DNA of 64,000 nt from Salvia splendens (GCF_004379255.2 NC_056046.1:3844001-3908000); one strand, 5' to 3'; shown: positions 1 to 12,520, counted from the first letter of the stretch. The notes: generated by a model not told the origin, from the letters alone. Numbers and translations are program-made.

Positions 1-122
1 CCCGAATCTTGGGTGAGAGGAGGGGCCGAATATTCCGTTTCCGGACTATGAAACGGTTGCGAACCGAACCATTCGGGGTTCCAACCGTGAGAGCCGCTTG
101 GGTTGTCGTCGTTACCGGACAT
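1..122 (-). CDS. Partial ORF1 (Myb/SANT-like, PIF/Harbinger accessory protein), N-terminus only
   Basis: The frame starts at the ATG at 122-120 (MSGNDDNPSGSHGWNPEW...) and runs off the left edge without a stop. The first 40 residues closely match the ORF1 relic of the element at 57.9-58.9 kb, including the WFGSQPF and SPETEYSA segments. In plant genomes such ORFs are often annotated as 'glutathione S-transferase T3-like', but they belong to the SANT/trihelix ORF1 of PIF/Harbinger elements, which acts with the transposase at element ends. Unlike the 57.9-kb copy, the start ATG here is intact. Whether the full ORF is intact cannot be seen. Confidence 0.6.
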   Translation of the reverse strand, partial: MSGNDDNPSGSHGWNPEWFGSQPFHSPETEYSAPPLTQDS

Positions 123-582
123 AGTGGTGTTGTAGGGTGTGAGAGGAAGATGAAAATGGATATGAGAGATTGATGATGAGAATTGTGTAGTGAAAGTGTG
201 AATTTTTTGGAGTGAAATTGGGGGTATTTATAGATGAAAGTGTGTATTTTTGGGGTAAAAAAAATAAAAAAAAAATTAAAAAGTGGGGAAAAACGGTTAT
301 AAATGGATATAATTTTTTGGGGAAGTGAAATTTTTTTTTTTTTTTTTATCGATTTTTTTAATAAAAATCCGATTTTTTTTTAAAAAAAAAATAAAAAAAT
401 GTTTGAAACCAACGGCTATGCCGTTGGCGAATGGGGGACCGCCACGTGTGCGTCCGCTGGCACGGACGTGCTCGATACATCGAGCAGCGCCGTGCCAGCG
501 GCGCGGTTGCAGCGGTGGCGGTCCTTCGCCTTGCCGCTGGCACGGACGGCGGTGGCGCCAACCGCCACCGCTGCGGATGCTC
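1..582 (-). mobile_element. Right-hand part of a PIF/Harbinger-like ORF1-only element (copy E1)
   Basis: The stretch is clearly related to the right part of the element at 57554-59363, both in the coding part near position 1-122 and in the outer palindrome GTGCTCGATACATCGAGCA. The outer end reads GCGGATGCTC at 573-582 and is followed by TAA (583-585), the target trinucleotide expected for PIF/Harbinger. The other end lies outside the window. The 240-400 part is A/T homopolymer-rich leader. Assignment to the superfamily rests on end sequence, TAA flank and ORF1 type. Confidence 0.7.
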
Positions 583-1304
583 TAAAACTATTAGAATCTC
601 GTTTCCCGCTATTAAAATTATTATTTTAATATAAAAATAATACTATAATATAATGAATTTTGACGTATATAACTAAAAGGTAAAGTTGAAAAAAATATAA
701 AACTGATTGAGACTTTATCAACCATAATAATTAATTATTAAATAATAAAACTAAAATTAAATGTTAAACAATGATTACATAACCTAAAAATCAATTTAAA
801 ACGGACAAAATTGAAGTTGAAGGAAAAATTTGGAATTAAAATTTATATACATCTTTAATTAAATATTATTAACTAGTGATTCATTAGCCGATATTAACCG
901 GTGATTTTAGGTAACATATACCAATGTGTAAGATATAGATATGATTTTCTTTATGGAAATAAAAATTGTATGGAACCTTAGCATACTAACTAACTATAAC
1001 GACTCTTATTCATTATGAAATTTAGGCATATGACATAATGGAGTTATAACTAAATGTTTAAAATATAGATTTAAATAAGTATTTAGAAAACTTGAACAAG
1101 ATCATAAAACATGAATTAAGAGTGTAATATCTTACAATTAGTATAATTCTTTCGATGCAAATTGTGTTTCTCTCCACACCATTCATTTGTTCACAATATC
1201 ATCTTATACACATGACATGTAACCATATACTCAAATAAATGAGAAATGTAAAACATTTGTGAATAATCATGAAGATTTCACACCAAACCATTTTTGAACA
1301 ATGA
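583..1304. other. AT-rich spacer downstream of the MYB gene
   Basis: About 720 bases of low-complexity AT-rich sequence. It would contain the 3' UTR of the MYB gene on the minus strand. No coding potential, repeat or RNA gene is recognised. Confidence 0.5.
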
Positions 1305-2393
1305 TCAATAATCATAGTTTTCATCAAAAATCTCAGGAAACTGCAGCCTAATCTCCATGTCACGTGCCAACATGTCTTCCACAAATGTATCTGCAGCAGC
1401 AGCAGCAGAGCCACTCTTCTCAACACAAATCTCATTTTCACTAACAACATTCCCATCTTCTTGCACCTCATTACCTGATTCCACCATCTCCATATTCTTG
1501 CACTCCAATATGTATTCCTCGTTGCACGAAAACGGAGAGGTGGGCAGCGTTGGAGCCTCACACGAGCGCGATGATCCGCCCCCAAAACGTGTGACACTCG
1601 CTGCAGAGGCAGATGCAGAGGAGGAGGCCTCACTGAGCATACAAGGGTGGGCGTTTTCTTGACTAAACGCGTTGCTATAGGTGGTGAAGTGATCGATCTT
1701 CTGAGGCTCGTTGGGTTGGATCCAACGGCCAGTTTGGGTCTGGAGGAAAGGGTTCCTATTCCGCATGATTGGGGAGCCACTGATCCTCCCATACTCACTA
1801 AAAAGCTGGGAGAAAGGCTTGTGTGTGATGGGATCGATCCCCATCTTCGTCAGCTTCTTCTTCAGCTTCGTGTTCCAGTAGTTCTTCACGTCGTTGTCTG
1901 TTCTCCCCGGAAGCCTCCTAGCTATCAGAGACCACCTAAGTAACAAACAACAACACCACACTTAAAATCTTGATGGACTATAAAACCAACACTTAAAATC
2001 AAATCAAATCAAAACAAAACAAAACAAGATTCATTTGAAGTATAGCAGATCTACCTGCTGCCAATGGTCTTGTGCATTTCAAGAATGCACTCTTCTTCTT
2101 CGGGTGTGAAGCCATCGTGTTTGAGGTCGGGGCGTAGATAGTTAGTCCATCTAAGTCTGCAGCTCTTGCCACATCTGTTTAGGCCTAATACCAAACATCA
2201 TAAAAAACATCATCAAAAAAGAAAAGAAAGAATTGTGTAAGAAAAAGGGAAGATATGAACCTGCTTTCTGAGGGACTAAGGTCCAGTTGCCAATGCCGTG
2301 GCTGGCGACATAGGCGAGGATCTTGGCGTCTTCCTCGGGCGTCCACGGCCCTCGTTTGACGTTGGCCTTGTCGCAGCAAGGAGGCCTCCCCAT
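1305..2393 (-). CDS. MYB35: R2R3-MYB transcription factor, MYB35/TDF1-like
   Basis: Three exons can be placed: 2261-2393, 2055-2184 and 1305-1935, all with GT-AG borders, giving 297 residues. Exon sizes of 133 and 130 bp are the classical R2R3-MYB arrangement. The protein starts [19 protein letters not shown]2 covers roughly residues 14-62 and R3 about 68-113, with the recognition helix containing [28 protein letters not shown] follows R3, and the C-terminus is Ser/Ala/Glu-rich, ending EIFDENYDY. In Arabidopsis, MYB35 (TDF1) controls tapetum development in anthers, so a nuclear regulator of male fertility is likely. MYB80 is the nearest alternative, but R2 ([19 protein letters not shown]) fits MYB35 better. 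The start was chosen at the conserved MGR; an upstream in-frame ATG at 2408 would add five residues. The neighbouring prolyl 4-hydroxylase is, from memory, also next to MYB35 in Arabidopsis. Confidence 0.9.
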
Positions 2394-2925
2394 CTGTGCA
2401 GTGAGCAAAATGGGAGAGGGACTGATGTGAATTCAAGAATGAAGTTTGTTTTTAAGGGAATATTAAAACTGCAAATTAACAAGGTGGAGAAGCATCAACT
2501 GCATGAAACTCTCTCCAATTAACAACAATTGCATGAGCTTTGTCGATTAATAAGAGTACTATTTGACATGACATGAAAATTAAACATGCAATCCCACCCT
2601 TCTCTCTCTTTCTCTCTCCCCTTTTGTGCGTGTGTCTGTGTGACTATAGATACTGAATATTGAGAATAACTTTGTACCAGATTATGGAAGATTTCCTGCA
2701 TTTAACATCTTTTGGTTCAAATTGTGTCAATCAATTAATCTTCTCAAGAAATTCAATTAGTACATCATTCAATATATTGCATGATAAAAATTGCTTGTCA
2801 CTACAAAAGTTTTGATGGTATTCCTTCATATATATAAGTCTAGTACATTAGTTTCTTTCTCATGTATACAAATCGCAAACTGCTTCAATTTTTTGTCTGA
2901 AAATCAGCTCAAGAACCCATTTTTA
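2394..2925. other. Spacer between MYB and prolyl hydroxylase genes
   Basis: Promoter side of the MYB gene and 3' side of the hydroxylase, both on the minus strand. A CT-rich stretch lies at about 2598-2626. No further gene is seen. Confidence 0.4.
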
Positions 2926-5400
2926 CTAAGAGGAGCAGGCCTTGCAGCTCTTCCTGCAATAACCGGGGTCGTTCTTGTTTCCAACCATGTACAGCGGGTT
3001 CTTCTCGCACTCCCCTCTGAGAGCCCATGATGTGCAGTTGGGATCCTCATCAACGCACTCACTCGTTGACCTGGCCTGTGGAGTTTCAAAGGACCGGACG
3101 TGGATCCACTTGGTTGCGGACCATTTCTCACCCTCAATGACGGGGCAGCTCCCATGCAGGCTCGTGTTGTCAGTGGTGGCGTCTGGGTGGAGACTGAAGA
3201 ATAACAGCGCGTCGCCTTTCCTGGGTTTCACTGTCCAGAGGAGCAACAGAAGAAAACCGAGTTACACAATGCGTACAATGGATCAACAGAGACTGACGTC
3301 AAAACTCGATCACTGCTGAAGTGGAATGAAAACAAGAAAAATCAAAGCGTTATATTCAGTTTTTCATTTCATTAGGCATGTTCTTGAGGCTCATATTCAC
3401 CGGCAAGAATGTTTATTTCATAATTTTTCCGACAACGAGGTCACTGTTTATATAGAGTTTACCTGAGTAGCCTTGTTTGGCGCAATCAGACAAGTCTTCG
3501 CCCTTTTGTTGTTTATCTTTAAACTGCGTTTACAGTATATAAATGAAAAAGGCTAAGACTTAAAAAAGGGAGAAAATATGGACAAGCAACAAATTGTAGA
3601 AGTATTACTCACTTCAGAGTGAGGAAAAACTGTTTCTCCGCCCTTCGCCACATCCGATAAATACATGAGCACAGTAGCGACCCGGTGACCACCCAATTCT
3701 AGATTTGCCTTGTCGTGGAAAAAGTCGAAATGTGGCTCGTACTTTTGGCCATGCTCATAATGCAAAATCTGCATAGCCTCCCCATTTTCTGCATTACAGA
3801 TTTGTGATGGCAAAGATCAAGTCTCAACGGAATGGAGAAATACAAAAAGTAAACTAAGAAAGCTGTTAAGACATTACCTACAGGGAGGAAAGTCCATGCA
3901 GCAATTTTCTCCTCAACACCGGCTATTATTGCATCCTGCACGAATCACACACAGCTTAGGAGATATTAAAACCTATATTATGCTCGAATAATTTCATCTT
4001 CCAAAGAGTGGAACTTCTGAATATAAGGAACTCTAACTAAGCTGTGATCAAATTGTTAAATGAGAAATTGACATGAATTGCTAGGCCCATGTGTGCTAGC
4101 CAGAGGACCCACAGGACATGAAGGCTGATCAAATACAAATGCAATTTACAGAAGACATCTTTTACATATGTTCAAGTTGAATCAAGGATATGAAAAATGC
4201 TGAATTTCATCATATCATGAATATGTCTATATATTATGACAGCATGAAATTAATCAGTATACATGGATTGGAAAGTCCACAAAAATGGAGATAGCATCTG
4301 CTTAAGCTAGAAGTTTCGAACTTAACAAATCATGACAACGTAGCCCAAACAGTTTCAAAGACGTGACGGGAAAGGTTTTCAAGCAACAAGTCTCTAAAAC
4401 ATCGATTGTCTGTCTAAGATCATGGCCCACACTAGATAATGAATGTTGAACGGTCTCATGGAGTTCATCTAAAGCATAACATGTAACAATATTTTATAGT
4501 AATACTCTCATCTAAAGGACTGGATAGCAACACAACCATTGGAACAGAGTGATTAAGGGCTTAGATTTTCATAATCAAGTAGATAATTCAACTCAATATT
4601 GCTGGTATGTGATAAAGCTGTTCAAGACTTCATCAAAGAGAAAACAATAAACGGTTTCACTCCACTAACCTGGCCCTTTTTCAAGAACATGCCAGAACTC
4701 GTCCGGACTTTGCTCTCTATACTCTTGCCAGAATCATTGTCAGCTACCATAGATTTCTCCAGCTTGTCTTTAGCCTACTCAAACAACATCCCACAAATCA
4801 ATCAAAATTTTCCACCCCAAATAGTAATACTGAAAACAATTGTATCCATTCCTAAAAGTAATGGCAACATTCAATAGACAAAGATAGTAATATCTAAAGA
4901 AATATCATTCCTACATATATAGAAAAGGGTCGAATGGCTAACAAACCAGAGTAATGAAATGATCACACTCCTCATCAGTCAAAAACCCTCTGTACAAAAA
5001 AGCCCTGAGAAATACAAAATAAGACCAAATCCCATATTATCAATCATAAAAAAAACACAATTTCACACACAATCATTCGTATAAAATTATACTAGTATAA
5101 ATTAAAAAGAGAACCTTGGATTCCACGAGATTTGGGTGACCCGGGTCGGATCAAAAGGCGCCGTGGAACGACCGGTTGTCATTTTCAACAATGACTCTTT
5201 TCTGATTATAAATCAATCGCAAAATTGGGGGAAACGAGTGAGAGCAAGAAAATGAAAGAAAAAAAAAAGAGGCTAAATCAGCCATGATCTACATTATGAG
5301 CAATCAAGAATTGCATACACTCTACAGAGAGATGAACATACCCATGAGAGAATTGAACAAGGAAACAGAGGGAAATTACTAGAAATAATCTTGGGTCCAT
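2926..5400 (-). CDS. Prolyl 4-hydroxylase with C-terminal ShK domain
   Basis: Eight exons with GT-AG borders: 5342-5400, 5115-5201, 4947-5004, 4670-4774, 3878-3935, 3613-3788, 3463-3523 and 2926-3230. They sum to 909 bases, or 302 residues, the usual size for plant P4H. Exon 1 is a signal peptide (about residues 1-20), followed by a 2-oxoglutarate/Fe(II) dioxygenase fold. Iron ligands are His142 and Asp144 (EPHFDFF) and His227 (SLHGSCP); Lys237 (GEKWSATKW) is the 2-oxoglutarate ligand. The C-terminus (260-300) holds six cysteines in ShK spacing. The enzyme hydroxylates peptidyl-proline of extensins and arabinogalactan proteins in the ER/Golgi. The position beside MYB35 recalls the Arabidopsis pair At3g28480/At3g28490 (from memory). 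The start is supported because exon 1 joins exon 2 in frame and supplies the signal peptide. Confidence 0.92.
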
Positions 5401-6149
5401 CAAAAGGTTGAAGCTTGAAACGTTTCTCTAAATTTCTGAAAATTCTCAGTTAATTTGGGGCAATTTGGCAGATTCGACTTGGACTGGGGATGAGTTTCCA
5501 GTTCCAAAATGAGGCAGTGGTATTAATTGGAATTCAATAAATCTTTCATAGGGGTTCACATTTCCACCCACCGGATTACTACCCGGTATACTTTTTTTAA
5601 GTCTTTTTCTCGAAATTTCATTTTTTTTATGAATAAATAAATTAAGTAAAAATGAAACCATTGTTTACATCATACACTCGGGCAAACCCGAGAAAAATAC
5701 AAGTGAAAAGCCACAATTCGGCTAGAATGAAAAAACATGGTAGAGACCAAGTGAAATTTCATTATTTATACCTCGTACTGCTGAGGAAAGAAAATAGAGT
5801 GTAAACAATTAATAAAAATTAATAAGGGTTCTAGTCCCTCCATTGCCAAACACATTTGCAGCTAACATTCTATTATAAAATTACTATTATTCACGTTTCA
5901 CTAACTTTTTTTACTTTTTTTTATATAAAATCAATTTCTTAAAATCCATGCCGAATCAAAATGTATCTTGGAGTACTACATTACAAAGTTTTAAAAAAAA
6001 ATAATTACTCTCAACAATTTTTTACCGGTTATCATTTTGTACTAGGCAACATTGTTCCGGTCCTCGCCCCATGGCCATGAGGTACTTATCAATTTTAGTC
6101 GCACCTAAATGCTGGTATGAGCTATGATGATATGAGTTGCTGGTATATA
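5401..6149. other. Promoter/intergenic DNA upstream of the prolyl hydroxylase
   Basis: Contains the presumed 5' UTR and promoter of the minus-strand hydroxylase. A GC-richer patch at about 5455-5590 could be leader sequence. The rest is AT-rich with no recognised element. Confidence 0.35.
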
Positions 6150-6321
6150 AGAGATGGGATCCCCTGCTGTGCAAAATGCCACAGCAAGGGATGCTATGGT
6201 GATCCAAACCATTCATTTGTAAAATGAAAAAAAATAATACAAGTAAATGAAATTAATCTATGGTGTAGATTACCACAACATCCCCTGTTGTGGCATTTTG
6301 CACAATAGGGGATCCCAGCCC
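6150..6321. mobile_element. Small MITE with about 50-bp inverted ends (hAT/Mutator type)
   Basis: The left arm GGGATCCCCTGCTGTGCAAA and the right arm GCACAATAGGGGATCCC are inverted copies that continue for about 50 bases, with CATCCC/GGGATG at the inner ends. GGTATATA is present on both sides (6142-6149 and 6322-6329), consistent with an 8-bp (or, with one mismatch, 9-bp) target duplication. At 172 bp it has no coding capacity. Confidence 0.7.
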
Positions 6322-6380
6322 GGTATATAATTGGTCCTTTATAAAAAAAATTATTTTTATTTTATCTATGTTACATTATA

Positions 6381-6575
6381 GGAGATCACGTTGAAGTCAT
6401 ACTCGAACAGGCTTTCTCTCACCGGCCTGATGTGCATGCTCGGAGCGTTGCAAGGGACCATGATCACTCATGGCCTAGAGGGTCAATGCTTGGATCTGGT
6501 CTATTGGATTCAGCAACAGATTTATCTAAAGTAATCCAAATATTATTTGAGGTTATGACACAAGTATCGGGATAG
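6381..6575 (+). other. Orphan exon-like open frame
   Basis: A 64-codon frame without its own initiating ATG begins right at a splice-acceptor-like TTACATTATAG and ends with TAG at 6573-6575. The translation has balanced, protein-like composition (GDHVEVILEQAFSHRPDV at its start). Base composition is higher in GC than the flanks. No family is recognised. It may be a captured or relic exon of a lost gene. Confidence 0.3.
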
Positions 6576-7038
6576 GATGATAACCAGCTTAATGTAATAA
6601 CTCGTTAACTCAGTATATAAAAAATGTCAATAAATAACATAGTTGACAGTTGAGTTATCAAAGTTAACAAGTTATCATCACAGTAAACTAATTATCATTT
6701 GACTAAACCCTGTGACAGAATACGGAAAGAAATGGGAAGAAATGTGATTCAAGACGTAAGAATGGGCACAAAATTTGTAAAAGCTAAATGAGCTTATAGC
6801 AGAAAAATAAGAATTTATTGATCACTGAGAAGATCTCCCATGAAAAAGATATGTAGTTTATAGAACTGAAAAGTACTGTCAAAAACAAGTTTCACACCCA
6901 AAATAGAAAACAGATCGACTATCGACATCGACTATCGACAAATCTAATGTTCCAGAGTTGATTGATTCCTACTGTCATTTTCACAAGCTAGGTGGACAAC
7001 AGTTATCAACAGGCCTTGATGACCTCAGAGGTGACATA

Positions 7039-10000
7039 TTAGGATGGCGCGACCAAGTCATCCCTTCCGTAAATGCGTTTAAGCTCTTTGGTTGCAGCTT
7101 GATATGATGCTGAAATGAAATTTTACAGCTCAATGAGGTCAGAGGCGAAAAACCAATGCTCATCATATGTAAAAATTAAAACAGCGTTATATCCTTATCT
7201 AATTCTTGGATGAGTAAACAGATGATTCTCACCTTTCCATATATCGAAGTTTTTCTGATTGACTGCGGATCCTGTTATGTTTAGCATCACGTCAAAGAGC
7301 ATTTCCTGAGGGGTGTTCTTCAGTTCTTGGACAGCTGCGTAAATTGTCTTCCCGTTCTCAAAGTAAATATGGTTGTTAGGGTGTTTGGTTTTGCAACCAG
7401 CATGACGCTCAAACTCATAAGCATTGACAGCCTGCACATCGTAAGTTGGGATACAAAGTTAGCAGAAGAGCACATTCAGCATATGACAAAGGAAAGTAAA
7501 TAAAAGCATAAAAGACGTTAACCTTTGTAAGCTTGCAATCCTTGCAGCTACACATGTAACCAGTCCCTTTCACCACTCCTCTGAGATTTTTCTGCAAGGA
7601 CAGATGCTCATGGTTAGTATAAAGTAACCTAGAATGGAATGGAAAAAAGAAAGATAATCTCCCTTTACCTCTCGCGACCATGAAACATATTTCACTGGAA
7701 CCCCGTCAAGAATGCCAGTGGACAACAAGCTTTTAACATTTGTAGGAAAGTTATTTGACGATCCATTTTTTGTCTTCACAACCTTATTCTTGGCAGCACC
7801 ATCTGGCCTGGAAGAAGATGGCGGGATATCATTTTCACTTAGCTGATCTGTATTATCTTTTTGCCCCAATCCCTCAGAAGAGTGAGCAGAGGATTGATTT
7901 AGTAAACCACCATAGCTAGTTATGAGCCTGCCAGAGCGCTCCATCTCCTCAACAATATTCTGAAAGCCTCCGTATACTATGGTAGTTTCATCACCCTTCC
8001 TAGAGTGCTCAGCCATTGATAGGATGCTCGAATTTTCTTTATGGTAGAGAGCTCCCAACGAAGAAACAGCAGCATCCTGCCGACCTTGAACAGTTATATG
8101 TGTATCCCCCTTATTAGGACCTGCAGACATGAAAGTCTCATTTAGTTTGCTGTAGAAAGGGTCCAGTGCAAATGGGTTCCCCTGGCACCTAATGTATGGA
8201 GGACAAACTGATGAATAATTGCCGTTTTCCTTTTCATAGTGCTCTCCTAGGGCATTAACATTGTAATTCCCTCTGTTTAAGGCCTGACCAATAGACAGTA
8301 CATTGTTATCTATACCGTTATAGTACTGATTGAAGAGCATAAAATTTCCATCTATCTTGCTGGAGGAGCTTCCAAGTGAAACAAAGCTTTTGTCTAGCTT
8401 ACTGTAAGCAGGGTTCACTGAAATAGTCCCCGCTGCAGTATTATAAGTAGGTCCAGTAAACATATTATTGTTACTCCTTTGAAATGCGCTCATCATAACA
8501 TCATTCTTCTCCCCATGGATAGAGGTACTTCGCCCTAACTCAGGCCAGCAATTCTCTGGTATCCGCGCCTCATTGACTTTTACTTTCCTAGGTCCGGAGT
8601 TCATACGCAAAGAGTCATTGCCTGCATGAGACATGGTTAAATAAACCGATGAGTCATTTCCAAATAGGTTCCCTGGTTCCTTCCTTTCCATATTCAAGGA
8701 AGCAGCATTGGATGGGTTATTCTTATCAGCCACATTAGAACTCTGCACAGGCTTGGGGTTGAACAGGTTCTGGGTTAGACTTTCAGATTGAAAGTTGGAA
8801 TCATCATGCCACAAAGAACTTTCCATAGCTACAGGCCCTGAAGTTCCTTTAAAAGGCTGTACTGTTTGCTTCTTTCTAGCACTTAACTCCTGCTCAAAAG
8901 AATCCATAAACCACTGATGAGGACGTTTCTGATCAAGTCTTGTTGAAGTGTCATAACAAGTCTCCCCATTAGCCACAGAACCAGAGCTATTCGGCAACCA
9001 AATGATGTTGTTCTGAAAAGAATGCCAACACCAAGTGAGACTTTTATTTACTAAACGGCAAAAAATAATAATACCAACCAACTAAGAAGAGAATATTGAA
9101 TGCCAGACTTTGAAGTTTGGAAAATATTGCTCATATGGGAAAAGAAGTTTCTAATATTGTGCGGGATAATGAGTCATCAATTAAAGTAGGAGTAATAAAT
9201 ATTGTGCGGGCACACTATAAATATTAAAAGTCTAATCTCTAAATATGGCACACACTCCTAATCTGAAACAAATTACTAATACGCGCCAACTCCAATAAAC
9301 CCTAACTCCTAACTGAAACAAATAACTCATACATAGTAATTTATCATGCATCCGCAGCAATCGCTTAAGTTGTGTGTCTTTTATGTTGGTGAGTTCTGGA
9401 CGGATTTTTCCGTAGGCCTCATTAGAGTATTCCTTTTCAGTTTTATTAAATTTTTCGGGTTTATTTTTATTCTCGTCGCCTTTACTCTATCAAATTGCGG
9501 CACTGAATGGTGATTACACAAACCAATTTGAGGTAAAGGCAGCGACAACATAAAGAAACTCAAATAATTGAACATAACTGAAAAGGAATCCTTTAATGAG
9601 GCATCGAGGCCAGTGGAAAAATCCATCCAGAACTCACCAAGGCAAAAGGCACACTATAAATATTAAAACTCTAATCTCTAAAGGTGACCCACATTCCTAA
9701 TCTAAAACAAATTACTAATACACGCCAACTCTAATAAACCCTAACTCCTAACTGATACGAATAACTCATAATTAATAATTCATCACCGTAGCAATCGCTA
9801 TCTTAAAGGTTCGAATATTATTCATAAATGTCCAAATGGAAAGTAAACTGTGATATACTCAAAAGTCAAAAGTACATATAACTACAAAGAAATTTAATGC
9901 AAACAGGTCTTCTTGACATGAAACTGAATTAAACACAAAGGAAGAGAATTTATGATAACAGTGATTAAAGACAACACAATATCAATGTGGAATAGACACC

Positions 10001-12003
10001 AAAGTTATGAGGCTTATATATAATGCAGCTAATTATATATCTGTAAGTGACTAAGAAGTAAAGAAAGAAAATATCCTGAATAAAGTTCTGAAGCACATGG
10101 TAATCATTCTACAATCTTCGGGACAACATATTTGGCAGCAACATTTAGTTACATACATACATTACTTATCAGGGATATTTTCTTCAACTGAACTACATGG
10201 TTAAATATGTTAATGATAAACCTGACATATGGATCAGTTTAGGAAATTTCCCTGACGACAGACAGTATACTCAAGCTGAACACAAAATATCCTACAATGT
10301 GAATTATAAAAGGATATGCACTTGTATATACATGAAGGAAACTAAATGCATATGATACACAATTCATGATTTTTTAACATGCACATGTACTGGGTAAAGT
10401 GTAGACCCCTAAATAGACCCCTAACAGAGTGCACAACATAACTTCAAATAATAGTTCGTGCTTTTGTAGATTGATTTTCTTGATGTGGGAGATTACATCA
10501 AGGACACTTGCTTCCTCAAAGAATATTTGCTTATTTTGTAGAGTATTATGTAAAATTAAGATATGTGAAAATGATGGCATCGAGGAGCCATTATGTAAAG
10601 GCAATGAATTTCATTAAAAATTTCCAATAGAGATCGTACCTACGTATGGGGGGGAGGGGGTAAGAGATCTAATAATATAGAAAAATTCAAAATTCAGATG
10701 TAAGTAGTTTATATCTACGTAAGTAATTGTTATTCAAACCCTCAGACGCCACAGAACATTAAGCAATGTGAGAAACCCATACACTTTGTGTTCACTTTTT
10801 GAGGATACCATGCATCTATCTACTTTCATTACTTTTGTGTACACACAACATGAAAACACATGCAAAAAAATGACTTGTGCTTATTGAAGACAAGGAGATA
10901 TTGGTACTCAAAGGATTCATTGTGGTTCCTTCTCTTTTAGAGTTTAGCATTTAATAACAAGTTTGTTTTATTTCAGGCAATAGCTGGAATTGTCGTCACT
11001 CAGCAGAAATGTTTCTAGGTAAGGGTAATTAAATCCCGCATTAATAGTAGTTATTTCTGATATCTATGCCTATATGCCACGTGGTGGTAATCGAGTTTGA
11101 CAGCAAATTTTTGTTATGAAATTAATATGGAGACAATGCAATATGAAAAATCTTAAACCATATCTTTCTGCGTTACAGTGCAAAAAATTCCTGATAACTA
11201 ATGCAATCTGATCATGTTCGTTAATCATAATCGTTGATCAATCATTCACGTATCAGTTCATTAACGCTTGCCTGACCTAATAGGCACAATGATATAATCT
11301 CTACTGGATACCAATAATCTTGGTAACCGGCATGTTGATTCGCGCCAATTAAATCTGGACACTATGAAAGGAAGTAATATAAAAGTGATGATCATGGAAT
11401 CTCCCTACAACTATAACCGTTAGATTTTACTTTTTGTAGTCCTGTTACATTGCATGAAACTTCATCTCTAGGTATTATTATCACTTTTCGACACAAAAGA
11501 CAGATCTACTTGTTGTTCCAATGTTAAAGTGGCAAACCTAGTTCTCATATATGAGAAGGGGCTATGCTCTGCCAACATTTCTAGATGCCAACCTCTATGA
11601 ATAAGCAGAAAAAAAAAACTTATATGCTGGACTTTAAGCAGATCTACATCCATGTAAGGATATATCCACACATACACACCGGGAAGTAGATTTTATCAGT
11701 ATATCAAACTACTCAAGAAGATTTCATCATCATATCAAAGCCAATCAATCGACCAAGAAACATGTTACAAAAACAAACTCTTTTAAGCATTTTCAAACTC
11801 ACTTATCCGAAAATCAAGCGCACATTGATAGGTTGCATTAGCAGAGGTTCATATATCACGATTAACAACATTTAAGACAATGAATCATCTCAAACAGTAC
11901 TAGAGAACAAATATTCATACAGCACAAGAACAGCCAGCAACTAACTAAAATAAACTCTACAACAATTGAACCAAATCTGAGTCAAATGAGTGAGTTTTAC
12001 CAT
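7039..12003 (-). CDS. TDBD (Tify-domain-binding-domain) protein, nuclear, function unclear
   Basis: Coding exons: 12001-12003 (ATG only), 7669-9012, 7523-7591, 7233-7431 and 7039-7109; together 1686 bases, 561 residues. The long N-terminal part (to about residue 420) is Ser/Asn-rich and probably disordered. The C-terminal 130 residues form the conserved module: LLSTGILDGVPVKYVS, then GVVKGTGYMCSCKDC, FERHAGCKTKHPNNHIYFENG, and a helical end. This is the TPL-binding/Tify-domain-binding module (PF16135) shared with PHD-finger proteins of the IDM1 type; here no PHD or acetyltransferase follows. The start codon lies directly before a GT donor and is in phase with the next exon (ATG|AAC AAC). A 5' UTR exon near 12442-12520 is also likely. 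Homologues I recall begin MSFQN; here 'SFQN' can be read across the acceptor without an ATG, so the start needs transcript evidence. Confidence 0.75.
9211..9365. repeat. Direct repeat A in the large intron, left copy
   Basis: About 155 bases, from CACACTATAAATATTAAAAG to GCAGCAATCGCT, recur at 9650-9799 in the same orientation with scattered substitutions. The two copies flank the foldback at 9387-9639. Confidence 0.7.
9387..9639. mobile_element. Foldback MITE inside the first coding intron
   Basis: The ends TGGTGAGTTCTGGACGGATT and its inverted counterpart (CCATCCAGAACTCACCA) form arms of roughly 65-70 bases with a few mismatches and a small insertion; the loop is about 110 bases. It is flanked by direct repeat A on both sides. 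No obvious target duplication at the tips was identified. Confidence 0.65.
9650..9799. repeat. Direct repeat A, right copy
   Basis: Second copy of the repeat at 9211-9365; CACGCCAACTCTAATAAACC is among the shared segments. The 10.0-12.0 kb remainder of the intron is AT-rich and shows no further gene. Confidence 0.65.
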
Positions 12004-12520
12004 CTTGAAACCTTTTGTTTGAAATCGCAAAATCTCAGCTCACAGCAACTCCTGATCTCTTCTGTGGCTGGCTAGCAGTCCATGCAACAAAAAGACCAAT
12101 GTCAACACCACATAAAAACAATTGAATGAATTAAAGATCAAAGCATTCCAGCATTCCATCAAATTAACATCTACTTAACCTAAAAAAACAAATAGAAAAA
12201 CTCAGTCATAACCAACACAGTTTTCTTAAACCCTTAAAATCATCAAACATTTCACACACAGAAAAACAAAGCACACCAATAACCATTGTAACGATTCACG
12301 TGCAATGAATGAATAAAATGAGCCTGAGAATCACACAAATTTGATCAGAAATGGAGTTCATAACCCTAAAAAATGGACTAGCAGCCACAAGCAACAAGAG
12401 TATTAATGATCAATTCATTTCTGCTCTGGCGAATGTTTTACCTTCTTCTGAAACTAATGCACACTGATCGACGGCAAGATTCTCCGGCCACGCCAAGCCG
12501 GAGAAGGAAAGGAATCGTTT
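12004..12520 (-). promoter_or_regulatory. 5' UTR exons and proximal promoter of the TDBD gene
   Basis: A donor-like AGAAG|GTAAAAC at about 12442 (minus strand) and an acceptor near 12070 suggest a 5' UTR intron before the exon that ends with the ATG. GC-rich leader sequence (CCGGCCACGCCAAGCCGGAG) lies at about 12480-12505. No transcript evidence is available here. Confidence 0.35.
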
